Shown: positions 7,290 to 13,254 of the stretch, piece after piece | Numbering within the stretch: the stretch's first letter is position 1 | Layout: every line of letters begins with the position of its first letter | Assembly (NCBI GenBank): GCA_910578255.1 | Contig: CAJTQM010000024.1 | Location: 17,918-31,171, forward strand | Direction: 5' to 3' | DNA: 13,254 nt | Origin: an uncultured Oscillospiraceae bacterium | GTDB taxonomy: Bacteria; Bacillota; Clostridia; Oscillospirales; Ruminococcaceae | The notes under the pieces: generated by a model | Databases searched by the model: none | What the model saw: only the letters and a program-made list of their open reading frames with translations | Told to the model about the DNA's origin: nothing | Program-made: the position numbers and the translations under genes

Positions 7290-7347
7290 AACGCCACGAA
7301 TTTTATTATATCGGCCACTTTGGCGTTTGTCAATACAAGTTTGGCGT
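7290..7347. repeat. Repeats around the yceD-rpmF promoter (possible operator)
   Basis: TTTGGCGT occurs at 7319-7326 and again at 7340-7347, a direct repeat with a 21-base period on either side of the -35 box. AACGCCA at 7290-7296 is the exact inverse of TGGCGTT at 7321-7327, so one inverted pair brackets the -10 box and start site. Two helical turns between the direct copies would place them on one face of the DNA. No known regulator is matched by this motif. Confidence 0.45.
7305..7333 (-). promoter_or_regulatory. Perfect-consensus sigma-A promoter for yceD-rpmF
   Basis: On the minus strand TTGACA (7328-7333) and TATAAT (7305-7310) are spaced by exactly 17 bases, a full match to the housekeeping consensus. 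The expected start is near 7298, about 20 bases ahead of yceD. It is the strongest promoter in the window, fitting ribosomal protein expression. Repeats of the type TTTGGCGT surround it and are listed separately. Confidence 0.93.
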
Positions 7348-7373
7348 AAATCTGCTTTTTCATGCAACTTGCT

Positions 7374-7426
7374 AAAAAAGCAAAGGCGAAACCGCCCAAA
7401 TTCGGCCATTCAGCGCCGGTTCCGCC
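7374..7426 (-). terminator. Second intrinsic terminator after the pgi/P-loop unit
   Basis: On the minus strand GGCGGAACCG (7417-7426) pairs with CGGTTTCGCC (7385-7394) with one G-U pair; the loop is about 22 bases. TTTGC and then six T (7374-7379) follow. It lies behind the stronger terminator at 7435-7467 and isolates the yceD promoter from upstream transcription. Confidence 0.6.
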
Positions 7427-7434
7427 GACTTTTT

Positions 7435-7467
7435 AAAAATGCGGACGCATGTTTTTATGCGCCCGCA
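7435..7467 (-). terminator. Intrinsic terminator directly after the P-loop gene
   Basis: Ten bases past the stop codon, TGCGGGCGCAT (7457-7467) pairs with ATGCGTCCGCA (7440-7450) over a six-base AAAAAC loop, with one G-U pair. TTTTT (7435-7439) follows. This is a strong hairpin plus U-run. Confidence 0.9.
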
Positions 7468-7477
7468 CATGCTTTGT

Positions 7478-7888
7478 TTAGATGATGTAGGAATGGACCG
7501 ATTCCGGCAACTCAGACCGGTCGCAGGATACGGTAAAGACCACCTCGACCTTGTTTTCCGCCGTCAGCTTTTCCAGTTTGCCAACCATCGCGGCAAACGC
7601 GTCCAGATCCCGGCCGCCGATTTTCAGCGTCGCGTCGATAAACACCTCGGTAATATCGTAGTTTCCCGCGCAAACGCCCGCAATAAAGCCATAAAACGCA
7701 TCGAAGCCCTGTATGCCATAGCTTTCAATATCAATCAGCCGGACAGAATAATCAATATCATAGGTCATTTTCAGACCCTTTTCGATGCAGACAATGTTTC
7801 CAGAAGTCGTTTTTGCCGCTTTATTGATCATATCAATCAGCGTTTTGGTTTTTCCGGAGCCTTTGTTACCCACGATAAGCTTTATCAT
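7478..7888 (-). CDS. Small P-loop ATP-binding protein of unknown role
   Basis: A 136-residue protein with a clear Walker A motif, GNKGSGKTK (7-15), right at the N-terminus after the first strand (MIKLIV). EVFIDATL near 81-88 is a plausible Walker B strand with Asp85, and VVFTVSC near 116-122 would be the next core strand. Proteins like this are common in Clostridia, where they are sometimes labelled 'twitching motility protein PilT' or 'ATP-binding protein'. It is far too short for PilT and lacks its other motifs, so that label should not be trusted. It has a strong AAGGAGG site before the ATG (7886-7888). It lies 62 bases after pgi with no terminator between, and two terminators follow, so it is probably the second gene of a pgi unit. 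Confidence 0.8.
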   Translation of the reverse strand: MIKLIVGNKGSGKTKTLIDMINKAAKTTSGNIVCIEKGLKMTYDIDYSVRLIDIESYGIQGFDAFYGFIAGVCAGNYDITEVFIDATLKIGGRDLDAFAAMVGKLEKLTAENKVEVVFTVSCDRSELPESVHSYII

Positions 7889-7950
7889 GTTTGTATCCTC
7901 CTTAGGTTATAAAATCTTCTATAGCTTCGCCAAAGGCGAAAACGACACCG

Positions 7951-9288
7951 TTATTTCAGCCGTGCTTCCAGCTGCGCTTTTTGATCCTCATACCCGGGCT
8001 TGCCCAGCAGAGCGAACATATTCTTCTTGTAGCTTTCCACGCCCGGCTGATCAAAGGGATTGACCCCCAGAATATAGGCGGAAATCGCGCAGGCCTTTTC
8101 AAAGAAATAGATCAGGTATCCCAAATGGTATTCGTCCATCTGGAGCAGTTCCAGCACCACATTCGGCACGCCGCCCTGGGTATGGGCCAAAATCGTTCCC
8201 TGAAACGCCTTATCGTTTACCACCGACATATTTTGGCCGGACAGAAAATTCAGGCCGTCAAAATTGTCCGGGTCATCCTTAACAAAATAATCCTGAACGG
8301 TCTTTTGGGGACGGATCACCGTCTCGAACAGAATGTGGGATCCCTGTTGGATAAACTGGCCCAGACTGTGCAGATCGGTGGAAAATACCGCCGAGGCGGG
8401 ATACAGCCCCTTGCCGTCCTTGCCTTCGCTTTCTCCAAACAGCTGCTTGAGCCATTCGTTCATCATAGCAAACGCCGGGTCATAGGTGATGAACATCTCC
8501 ACGCATTTGCCCTTGCGGTACAAAATGTTGCGCAAAGCCGCGTACCGATAGCAGTCGTTTTCTGCCAGTTCCGGATTGGCGCAGTCCTGCCGCGCCGCCG
8601 CCGCGCCTTTCATCAGCGTCTCGATATCAATACCCGCCACCGCGATGGGCAAAAGCCCCACCGCCGTCAGCACCGAAAAGCGGCCGCCCACATCGTCCGG
8701 CACCACAAAGGTCTCGTAGCCTTCCTGGTCGGACAGTTCCTTTAAGGTTCCCTTTGCCCTGTCCGTTGTGGCATAGATCCGGCCTTTAGCGCCTTCTTTG
8801 CCGTATTTTTTCTCCAGCAGTTCCCGAAAAATCCGGAAAGCCAAAGCCGGCTCGGTCGTCGTGCCCGATTTAGAAATCACGTTCACCGAAATATCCCGTC
8901 CCTCACAGATGGACAAAACCTCCTGCAGATAAGACGGCTGAATGGAATTGCCGACAAAATAAATGTCAGGCGTGTCCTTTTTTTTGTTGTTGTATAAGGG
9001 CGAACGAAGCTGCTCGATCACTGCCCGCGCGCCCAGATACGACCCGCCGATTCCAATGACAATCAACACCTGACTGTCATTCTTAATTTTTTGGGCAGCT
9101 TTCTGAATCCGCGCAAATTCCTCCTTGTCATAATTCACCGGCAGATCCAGCCAGCCCAGAAAATCTTTTCCCAAGCCGCTTTTATTGTGCAGCAACTCGT
9201 GAGCAGCCTTTACCTGCGGGACCATCGCTTCCCACTCGTGACCACCGACGAAATCGTCCAAATAGCCTGTATTGCATTTTATTACCAT
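7951..9288 (-). CDS. pgi: Glucose-6-phosphate isomerase
   Basis: Pgi interconverts glucose-6-phosphate and fructose-6-phosphate in glycolysis and gluconeogenesis. At 445 residues it is the shorter form usual in Firmicutes. Family signatures are present: GIGGSYLGAR (79-88), the phosphate-binding SKSGTTTEPA (139-148), PDDVGGRFSVL (197-207) and the C-terminal FDQPGVESYKK (412-422) with its catalytic lysine. The catalytic glutamate is expected in LFGESEGKDGKG (283-294). The ATG (9286-9288) is preceded by AGGAGAGGA about nine bases away, and a good promoter lies at 9322-9350. The gene begins a unit with the P-loop protein. No other glycolytic genes are adjacent. Confidence 0.97.
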   Translation of the reverse strand: MVIKCNTGYLDDFVGGHEWEAMVPQVKAAHELLHNKSGLGKDFLGWLDLPVNYDKEEFARIQKAAQKIKNDSQVLIVIGIGGSYLGARAVIEQLRSPLYNNKKKDTPDIYFVGNSIQPSYLQEVLSICEGRDISVNVISKSGTTTEPALAFRIFRELLEKKYGKEGAKGRIYATTDRAKGTLKELSDQEGYETFVVPDDVGGRFSVLTAVGLLPIAVAGIDIETLMKGAAAARQDCANPELAENDCYRYAALRNILYRKGKCVEMFITYDPAFAMMNEWLKQLFGESEGKDGKGLYPASAVFSTDLHSLGQFIQQGSHILFETVIRPQKTVQDYFVKDDPDNFDGLNFLSGQNMSVVNDKAFQGTILAHTQGGVPNVVLELLQMDEYHLGYLIYFFEKACAISAYILGVNPFDQPGVESYKKNMFALLGKPGYEDQKAQLEARLK

Positions 9289-9321
9289 TTCCTCAATATC
9301 CTCTCCTAACGATATAAATCC

Positions 9322-9350
9322 ATTTTACTCTAAATGCCGGTTTATTGCAA
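9322..9350 (-). promoter_or_regulatory. Sigma-A promoter for pgi
   Basis: On the minus strand TTGCAA (9345-9350) and TAAAAT (9322-9327) are 17 bases apart, matching consensus at four and five of six positions. The start site would be about 27 bases before the pgi ATG. The promoter lies just past the dacF terminator. Confidence 0.75.
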
Positions 9351-9371
9351 GAACCTTATGAAAACTTTCAG

Positions 9372-9402
9372 AAAAAATCCGGGACAGAATATTCTGCCCC
9401 GG
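9372..9402 (-). terminator. Intrinsic terminator of dacF
   Basis: The minus-strand inverted repeat CCGGGGCAGAA / TTCTGTCCCGG (9379-9402) has one G-U pair and a two-base gap. It is followed by ATTTTTT (9372-9378). It begins 11 bases past the dacF stop. Confidence 0.92.
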
Positions 9403-9413
9403 TAAAATCCATC

Positions 9414-10595
9414 CTAAAAAGGTTCCGTTTTTCCCAAAAGCGCGCCGAAAACGATCTCCATTCCTTTGCCAAACCCCATTTTTTCCACCGACGTTTTCGC
9501 CATAATCGGATACTCGCCCAACACAGCTCCCTCTTTCGAGACGACCACTTTACCCAACAGCTGTCCTTCTTCCACCGGCGCCTGTACATCCTCGGTCAAC
9601 TGCACCTGCTGGGTCAGGCTCTTTTCCTCGCCCCGCTTCATCACAAAAGAAGGGGGAAGATCGCAGACCAACTCCACCTGCCGGCGCACCCCGTGCAAAA
9701 CAGGTACCGGCTCCAGCTGCTCCTCTAAGGACGGAGGCTGTATATTCACATAATTGGCAAAGCCGTAATCCAAAAGCGTACGGCAGCTGGAAAACCGCTG
9801 GGCGCTGGTATCCGACCCCAGGCTCACCGCGATCAGCGAAAGTTTATCTCTCTGGGCAGAGGCGGAAAGGCAGCTGCCCGCGCCGTTGGTCGTGCCGGTC
9901 TTCAATCCGGTGGCGCCTTTATAAAACCGGACCATTTTGTTGGTGTTGACAAGTTCGGTAGCCCCGCCGCGCAAACTGTCCATCCAGACAGTGGAATAGC
10001 GGGTCACGTCCTCATAGCGCAAAAGGGCCGCCGACATCAGCGCAATATCCCGGGCGGTGGAATAGTGGTCCTGGGCGTCTAGGCCGGTGGCATTGGCAAA
10101 ATGGGTGTTTTCCATTCCCAGTTCTTTGGCCTTTTCGTTCATCATACTGACAAACGCCTCTTCGCTGCCGGCCACAGCCTCCGCCAACACGACAGCGGCG
10201 TCGTTCGCCGAAGAAATAAAGGTGGCGCGCAGAATTTCGTCCACCGTCATCTGCTCGCCCGGCTCCAGCCAGATCTGGGAGCCGCCCATAGATGCGGCGT
10301 GCTCTGAACAGCTTAAAGGCGTGTCATACTGGAATTTTCCCTGTTCCATCGCCTCAAAGGTCAAAAGCAGCGTCATGATCTTGGTAATCGAGGCCGGCGG
10401 CATTGGCTGGTCGGCGTTCATTTCGTACAAGACCTGACCGGTGCTCTGCTCAATCAAAATCGCCGATTTGCACTCCAAAGAAATCCCCGCGCCGCCGGAC
10501 GGGTCCTGTTTTGGCTCTTCGGCCCATACCGGCGCAACCGCCAATACGAAAGAGAGAAGGCCGGCCGCCGCTTTTTGCAGTGGATGAAAAATCAT
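9414..10595 (-). CDS. dacF: D-alanyl-D-alanine carboxypeptidase (penicillin-binding protein, S11 family)
   Basis: This enzyme removes the terminal D-alanine from peptidoglycan pentapeptides outside the membrane, limiting cross-linking. The 393-residue product has a signal peptide (1-25, MIFHPLQKAAAGLLSFVLAV then APVWA, cut before EEP). The penicillin-binding motifs are all present: SITK (69-72) with the catalytic serine, SAN (129-131) and KTG (232-234). A PBP5-type C-terminal domain follows, and the final helix (SVEKMGFGKGMEIVFGALLG) could anchor it to the membrane. The frame stays open 32 codons further upstream, but those codons have no signal-peptide sense and cross the promoter; the chosen ATG (10593-10595) has GGAGGTG six bases ahead. 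DacF rather than DacA or DacB is a best guess from similarity in length and motifs. It is transcribed alone. Confidence 0.93.
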   Translation of the reverse strand: MIFHPLQKAAAGLLSFVLAVAPVWAEEPKQDPSGGAGISLECKSAILIEQSTGQVLYEMNADQPMPPASITKIMTLLLTFEAMEQGKFQYDTPLSCSEHAASMGGSQIWLEPGEQMTVDEILRATFISSANDAAVVLAEAVAGSEEAFVSMMNEKAKELGMENTHFANATGLDAQDHYSTARDIALMSAALLRYEDVTRYSTVWMDSLRGGATELVNTNKMVRFYKGATGLKTGTTNGAGSCLSASAQRDKLSLIAVSLGSDTSAQRFSSCRTLLDYGFANYVNIQPPSLEEQLEPVPVLHGVRRQVELVCDLPPSFVMKRGEEKSLTQQVQLTEDVQAPVEEGQLLGKVVVSKEGAVLGEYPIMAKTSVEKMGFGKGMEIVFGALLGKTEPF

Positions 10596-10621
10596 GTTCG
10601 CCACCTCCGCAGGCATTTGAT

Positions 10622-10650
10622 ATACTATATTCCTATGTCGCGGAAGGCAA
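10622..10650 (-). promoter_or_regulatory. Candidate promoter for dacF
   Basis: On the minus strand TTGCCT (10645-10650) and TAGTAT (10622-10627) are 17 bases apart, each matching consensus at four of six positions. The start site would fall about 20 bases before the dacF ATG. A sporulation sigma factor cannot be excluded from sequence alone. Confidence 0.5.
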
Positions 10651-10752
10651 AAACATGTCTTTAAAAAAATCGCAGCATTTTTTCTTTTCATTTTCCAACA
10701 AATTTCTCGCGGATTTCAGGTCTTATTTTTGCGCCGCGGCAAATACTAAAAC

Positions 10753-10771
10753 GGGAACACCTTTTGTTCCC
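10753..10771 (+). other. Hairpin ahead of the exported DUF3298-like gene
   Basis: GGGAAC (10753-10758) and GTTCCC (10766-10771) form a perfect six-base stem with a seven-base loop (ACCTTTT). No U-run follows, so it is not a terminator. It ends 33 bases before the ATG and could lie in the 5' leader or be an operator; no convincing promoter was found for this gene. Confidence 0.4.
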
Positions 10772-10804
10772 AAACGGATGTCAGTAGAACAGGCGGTGCG
10801 AAAA

Positions 10805-11437
10805 ATGAAAAAAATCGCATTTGCCGCGGCGGCCCTTTTGTGCCTATGGCAGGTTCCCCACGCCGCGGCCAACGACCGGATGGACTATCTTGCCATCGAA
10901 AACAGGATACAGGATCAATGGGTGGAGTACGCCTATCGTTATCCCCAAATTACCCGCGGCGAAAGCCGGGTTGCCGAGCAGCGACTAAACAGCTTTCTGC
11001 GCGAATATAGTCAAAGCACGGCGCTGAACGCCCGGCTTCAGGCAAAAAAAGAAGGCAAACGCATAATTGGAGAAACTTCCTTTTGTGTCACGCGTAACGA
11101 CCGGACCTTTTTTAGCCTTGTGTTTTCTTCCCAGTTTGGCGGCCAGGAGTGCAAAAAAGGCTTTGTCTTCCTTCCGCAGGAAGGGACTCAGCTGCGGCTG
11201 GAGGATCTGTTCTCCTCGCCGGACTTTACCGAGGTCTTATTGCAGGCCAGCGCAGCTTGGCGGGAAGAAAACGGCATATCCGACGTCCTGCCCACCCTTC
11301 AGGATTTTTACCTGACCGAGGAAGCGCTGGTCCTGCTCTTCCCCTCCTCCGACCAGGCCGGAACCCTTTCTTTTGAAATCCCCCTGGAATCATTAAACGG
11401 CATTCTTTTAGAATCGTTGCTTGAGGATGTATCCTGA
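10805..11437 (+). CDS. Exported protein with a DUF3298 / RsiV-like C-terminal domain
   Basis: A 210-residue secreted protein of unknown function. MKKIAFAAAALLCLWQVPHA plus AA is a clear signal peptide (about 1-22). The C-terminal half follows the DUF3298 pattern also found in RsiV: a strand-rich start (TFFSLVFSSQFGG, 101-113), the GxxLxLEDLF segment (RLEDLF, 131-136), a helical stretch, then DFYLTEEALVLLFPSSDQ (167-184) and a final FEIPLESL (190-197). Before it, residues 40-100 match the usual DUF4163-like partner region only loosely. Two cysteines (C94, C116) could form a disulfide outside the cell. ATG 10805 has AGGCGGTG six bases ahead; the same frame is open far upstream, through dacF, but that part is a shadow. 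It is divergent from dacF and convergent with mtaB. RsiV itself is a lysozyme-sensing anti-sigma factor, but this protein has no N-terminal anti-sigma part. Confidence 0.75.
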   Translation: MKKIAFAAAALLCLWQVPHAAANDRMDYLAIENRIQDQWVEYAYRYPQITRGESRVAEQRLNSFLREYSQSTALNARLQAKKEGKRIIGETSFCVTRNDRTFFSLVFSSQFGGQECKKGFVFLPQEGTQLRLEDLFSSPDFTEVLLQASAAWREENGISDVLPTLQDFYLTEEALVLLFPSSDQAGTLSFEIPLESLNGILLESLLEDVS

Positions 11438-11441
11438 TCTG

Positions 11442-11469
11442 ACCGCATCAGCCTTTTGGCTGCTGCGGT
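11442..11469. terminator. Hairpin between convergent genes, possible weak terminator
   Basis: ACCGCATCAGCC (11442-11453) and GGCTGCTGCGGT (11458-11469) pair with one mismatch over a TTTT loop. It sits between the stops of the DUF3298-like gene and mtaB, where a terminator for both is expected. No U-run follows on either strand, so it is not a canonical intrinsic terminator. Confidence 0.45.
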
Positions 11470-11479
11470 ACATAAATGG

Positions 11480-12727
11480 CTATTCGATCAATTCGCCCAG
11501 ACAGCAGTCGTTTAAGGCGGCGGTAATCCGCACCCGCCGGATCTGGCCGCAAAGCGCCTTTTCACACTGCACGCACACCGGCGTATAATTGGGGGTATAT
11601 CCCTGGACCCCGTAAGGGGTTTGGGCCGTCTCAAAGAGGACCGGCTCCTCCCGTCCCACCTGCGAGCGCAAAAACGCCCGGCGGGTTTGGTCGGTGACCT
11701 CGATCATCCGAAGGCTCCGCGCCTTTTTCTCGGCCTGGGGCACCTGGTCGGCCATCTCCGCCGCCCGGGTGCCCGGCCTTGGCGAATAGATAAACACATG
11801 GGCTTTCGCCAGCCCCATCTCCTGGGCAAAACAGACCGACGCTTCAAAATCCTCCCGGGTTTCGCCGGGAAAGCCCACCATGATATCGGTGGTAATCGAA
11901 GGGTTGGGGAAGGCCCGGCGGATATCCTCCACAAGCCGCCGGTATTCTTCGCTGTTGTAATGGCGGTTCATGGTCCGAAGCGTTCGGTCACAGCCGCTTT
12001 GCAGGGAAAGGTGAAACTGGGGGCAGAATTGCGGCAGGGCCGCCAGCCGCTCCAGATCCTCTAAGCTTAAAAGCTCCGGTTCCAGCGAGCTTAATCGGAC
12101 GCGGGAAATCCCCTCGACTCGGCAGGCGGCCTCCGCCGCGTCGATCAGCCGGATTCCCAGATCCTTTCCGTAGCAGAGCAGATTGATCCCCACCAGTACA
12201 ATTTCCTGGTACCCGTGGGCCGCCAGCTGCTTTAGTTCCGCCATCATGTCCTCCACCGGTTTTGAGCGCAGCGGACCTCTGGCATAGGGGATAATGCAGT
12301 AAGAGCAGTACCGATCGCAGCCGTCCTGGATTTTTACAAAGGTTTCCTTTTTTTGGTGGGGGAGGATCTGCACGATCCGCTGCCGGCTTTGTAAATACGC
12401 CTGCACCAGATCCAAAAGTCCTCCCCGGTTGGTGGAACCGGTGACGATGTCCGCCTCTTCCAGCGCGGCCGCTTCCTGGGGGAACGCCTGAGGGTAACAG
12501 CCGGTCAGCACCATTATGGCGTCCGGGTTCTGCCTTTTTAACCGGCGCAGAAGCTGGCGGGTCTTTTTGTCCCCCGACGCTGTCACCGTACAGGAATTGA
12601 TTACGCACAGCTGTGCCAGTTCTCCCTCCCGGACCGGTTCGATCCCCGCCTGGGCAAAACGCTCCTGCAAAATCTGCGTTTCATACTGGTTTACCTTGCA
12701 GCCTAACGTGACAAAGATTGCTTTCAT
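11480..12727 (-). CDS. mtaB: tRNA (N6-L-threonylcarbamoyladenosine(37)-C2)-methylthiotransferase
   Basis: MtaB is a radical SAM enzyme that converts t6A37 to ms2t6A37 in tRNAs decoding ANN codons, such as tRNA-Lys. In 415 residues the N-terminal MTTase domain has three cluster cysteines, C10 (TLGCKVNQYET), C46 (NSCTVT) and C77 (TGCYPQ). The radical SAM domain has C137-x3-C141-x2-C144 in DGCDRYCSYC. The core shows RLSSLEP (195-201), HLSLQSGCD and DIMVGFPGET. The C-terminal part (about 355-415, with YGVQGYTPNYTPV) is the TRAM RNA-binding domain. LGCKVNQYE separates MtaB from MiaB and RimO. The ATG (12725-12727) has only a distant AAAGGA, about 13 bases ahead, so initiation may be weak. It is a single gene divergent from the HPr-like gene. 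Confidence 0.94.
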   Translation of the reverse strand: MKAIFVTLGCKVNQYETQILQERFAQAGIEPVREGELAQLCVINSCTVTASGDKKTRQLLRRLKRQNPDAIMVLTGCYPQAFPQEAAALEEADIVTGSTNRGGLLDLVQAYLQSRQRIVQILPHQKKETFVKIQDGCDRYCSYCIIPYARGPLRSKPVEDMMAELKQLAAHGYQEIVLVGINLLCYGKDLGIRLIDAAEAACRVEGISRVRLSSLEPELLSLEDLERLAALPQFCPQFHLSLQSGCDRTLRTMNRHYNSEEYRRLVEDIRRAFPNPSITTDIMVGFPGETREDFEASVCFAQEMGLAKAHVFIYSPRPGTRAAEMADQVPQAEKKARSLRMIEVTDQTRRAFLRSQVGREEPVLFETAQTPYGVQGYTPNYTPVCVQCEKALCGQIRRVRITAALNDCCLGELIE

Positions 12728-12764
12728 GATATTTTTCTTATCCTTTCAAGCGTTGAAAATTTTT

Positions 12765-12792
12765 ATTCTATTTACACAAAAATAGGTATAAA
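12765..12792 (-). promoter_or_regulatory. Candidate promoter for mtaB
   Basis: On the minus strand TTTATA (12787-12792) and TAGAAT (12765-12770) are 16 bases apart, matching consensus at four and five of six positions. The region is very AT-rich, so chance matches are likely. Confidence 0.35.
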
Positions 12793-12881
12793 TTTTTAAC
12801 ATAAATTACGAATCAAAGGCCCTCTTCTTTGTTTTTTTCTCCAATATTATACTGGAAAACGAAAATAAATACAATTGTGCA

Positions 12882-12908
12882 TTGACAAAAAACAAAAAAT
12901 TGTATAAG
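12882..12908 (+). promoter_or_regulatory. Candidate promoter for the HPr-like gene, within an inverted repeat
   Basis: TTGACA (12882-12887) is a perfect -35 and TATAAG (12903-12908) is a good -10, but the spacer is only 15 bases, shorter than the 17-base optimum. ATACAATT (12869-12876) and AATTGTAT (12898-12905) form an exact 8-base inverted repeat that encloses the -35 and overlaps the -10, so a repressor or activator site is possible. Confidence 0.5.
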
Positions 12909-12960
12909 GTTGTAATTGATCAAAGAAAACAAAAAATATCATTCAAGGAGGCTATGCTGT

Positions 12961-13191
12961 ATGATTACAAAAACCGTTTCTCTGAACACGATCGTTGATG
13001 TAAAGGAATTTGTCAACGTTGTCGCTCGTTACGAGTTTGAGGTTGATCTGGTTTCCGGCCGGTACCACATTGATGGAAAATCCATTATGGGTATTTTCAG
13101 CCTGGATCTTTCCAAGCCTATCAAAATGGAAGTTCACTCCGATGATTGCGATGCCTTCCTAAAAGAGGTTCAGCGTTTTATTGTCGAGTAA
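12961..13191 (+). CDS. HPr-like protein without the phosphocarrier histidine
   Basis: A 76-residue protein with the HPr fold pattern. In true HPr, the PTS phosphocarrier, the N-terminal part holds GLHARPA with the phosphorylated His15; here the same region reads NTIVDVKEFVNVV (9-21), with no histidine. The regulatory part is kept: GKSIMGIFSLDL (39-50) includes Ser41, matching Ser46 of HPr, the target of HPr kinase in Firmicutes. So it is unlikely to carry phosphate for sugar uptake but could still bind partners or be serine-phosphorylated. Similar histidine-less HPr-like proteins are common in Clostridia and have no settled role. The ATG at 12961 has AAGGAGG nine bases ahead; an in-frame TTG at 12916 is rejected. 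No PTS genes are near. Confidence 0.85.
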   Translation: MITKTVSLNTIVDVKEFVNVVARYEFEVDLVSGRYHIDGKSIMGIFSLDLSKPIKMEVHSDDCDAFLKEVQRFIVE

Positions 13192-13202
13192 CACCAACCA
13201 GT

Positions 13203-13247
13203 CAAGTACCACCGGCGAAGCCGGTGGCTTGAGTAAGCCCTAGAAGG
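13203..13247 (+). repeat. Two adjacent hairpins at the right edge, possible repeat or mobile element end
   Basis: CCACCGGC (13213-13220) and GCCGGTGG (13224-13231), near positions read by eye, form a perfect stem with a GAA loop. It is extended at the base by CAAG / CTTG across a bulged TA. A second small hairpin, GCCCT-AGA-AGGGC, follows within about ten bases. There is no U-run, so neither is a standard terminator for the HPr-like gene. Bulged stem plus small stem is a layout seen in REP-like repeats and in the ends of IS200/IS605 elements; the window stops before this can be judged. Confidence 0.45.
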
Positions 13248-13254
13248 GCATGGA

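Noticed and set aside
7926..7940. TTCGCC-AAA-GGCGAA dyad between pgi and the P-loop gene as a terminator
   Set aside because: The six-base stem has no U-run on the transcribed strand, and the downstream gene has no other promoter.
7981..8745. Plus-strand frame of 254 codons inside pgi
   Set aside because: It is fully antisense to a well-supported enzyme gene, has no ribosome binding site and no recognisable domain; it is a GC-skew shadow.
10596..10691. N-terminal extension of the dacF frame by 32 codons
   Set aside because: It crosses the candidate promoter and ribosome binding site; the inner ATG at 10595 has GGAGGTG at ideal spacing and starts a proper signal peptide.
10403..10804. Upstream open part of the plus-strand frame leading into the DUF3298-like gene
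   Set aside because: It lies antisense to the dacF coding region and promoter, and the signal peptide begins at 10805 with a ribosome binding site.
12916..12960. TTG start giving a 91-residue HPr-like protein
   Set aside because: The added residues do not fit the family and the start lacks a ribosome binding site, whereas ATG 12961 has AAGGAGG.

Overview
The window reads as a stretch of core chromosome from a Gram-positive, low-to-mid GC Firmicute, most likely class Clostridia. The signs are strong AGGAGG-type ribosome binding sites, several TTG starts, consensus sigma-A promoters, intrinsic terminators, and gene content: a DUF512 radical SAM protein next to der, plsY and gpsA; an M50 protease next to scpA; a DacF-type carboxypeptidase; and an HPr-like protein without the catalytic histidine. 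Genus cannot be fixed from the sequence. There are no tRNA or rRNA genes, CRISPR arrays, transposase genes or phage genes.

Layout. (1) 1-1403: scpA (cut by the left edge) and an M50 site-2-type protease share a minus-strand operon, divergent from rpmB (L28) on the plus strand. (2) 1404-2018: rpmB and a small membrane protein gene converge on a perfectly palindromic terminator. (3) 1683-7279, all minus: yceD/DUF177 and rpmF (L32) start from a perfect-consensus promoter. A terminator-like hairpin follows, then DUF512 radical SAM, der, plsY, gpsA and the small membrane protein. (4) 7435-9350, minus: pgi and a small P-loop protein, with a promoter before and tandem terminators after. (5) 9379-11469: dacF (minus) and an exported DUF3298-like protein (plus) diverge; the latter converges with mtaB (minus). 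(6) 12728-13254: mtaB and an HPr-like gene diverge from a 233-base AT-rich region. The right edge holds a striking pair of hairpins.

How the genes fit together. The long minus-strand run joins ribosome production (L32, YceD, and Der for 50S assembly) with phospholipid precursor synthesis: GpsA makes glycerol-3-phosphate and PlsY acylates it. It is a growth-linked cluster. ScpA (chromosome condensation), Pgi (glycolysis), DacF (peptidoglycan trimming) and MtaB (tRNA ms2t6A37) are also housekeeping. The least understood products are the small membrane protein, the P-loop protein beside pgi, the exported DUF3298-like protein, the M50 protease and the HPr-like protein.

I found no clear undescribed multi-gene system. 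The items most worth a second look are repeats around the yceD-rpmF promoter, the hairpin pair at the right edge, the shortened glycine loop of GpsA, and the HPr-like protein with no active-site histidine.
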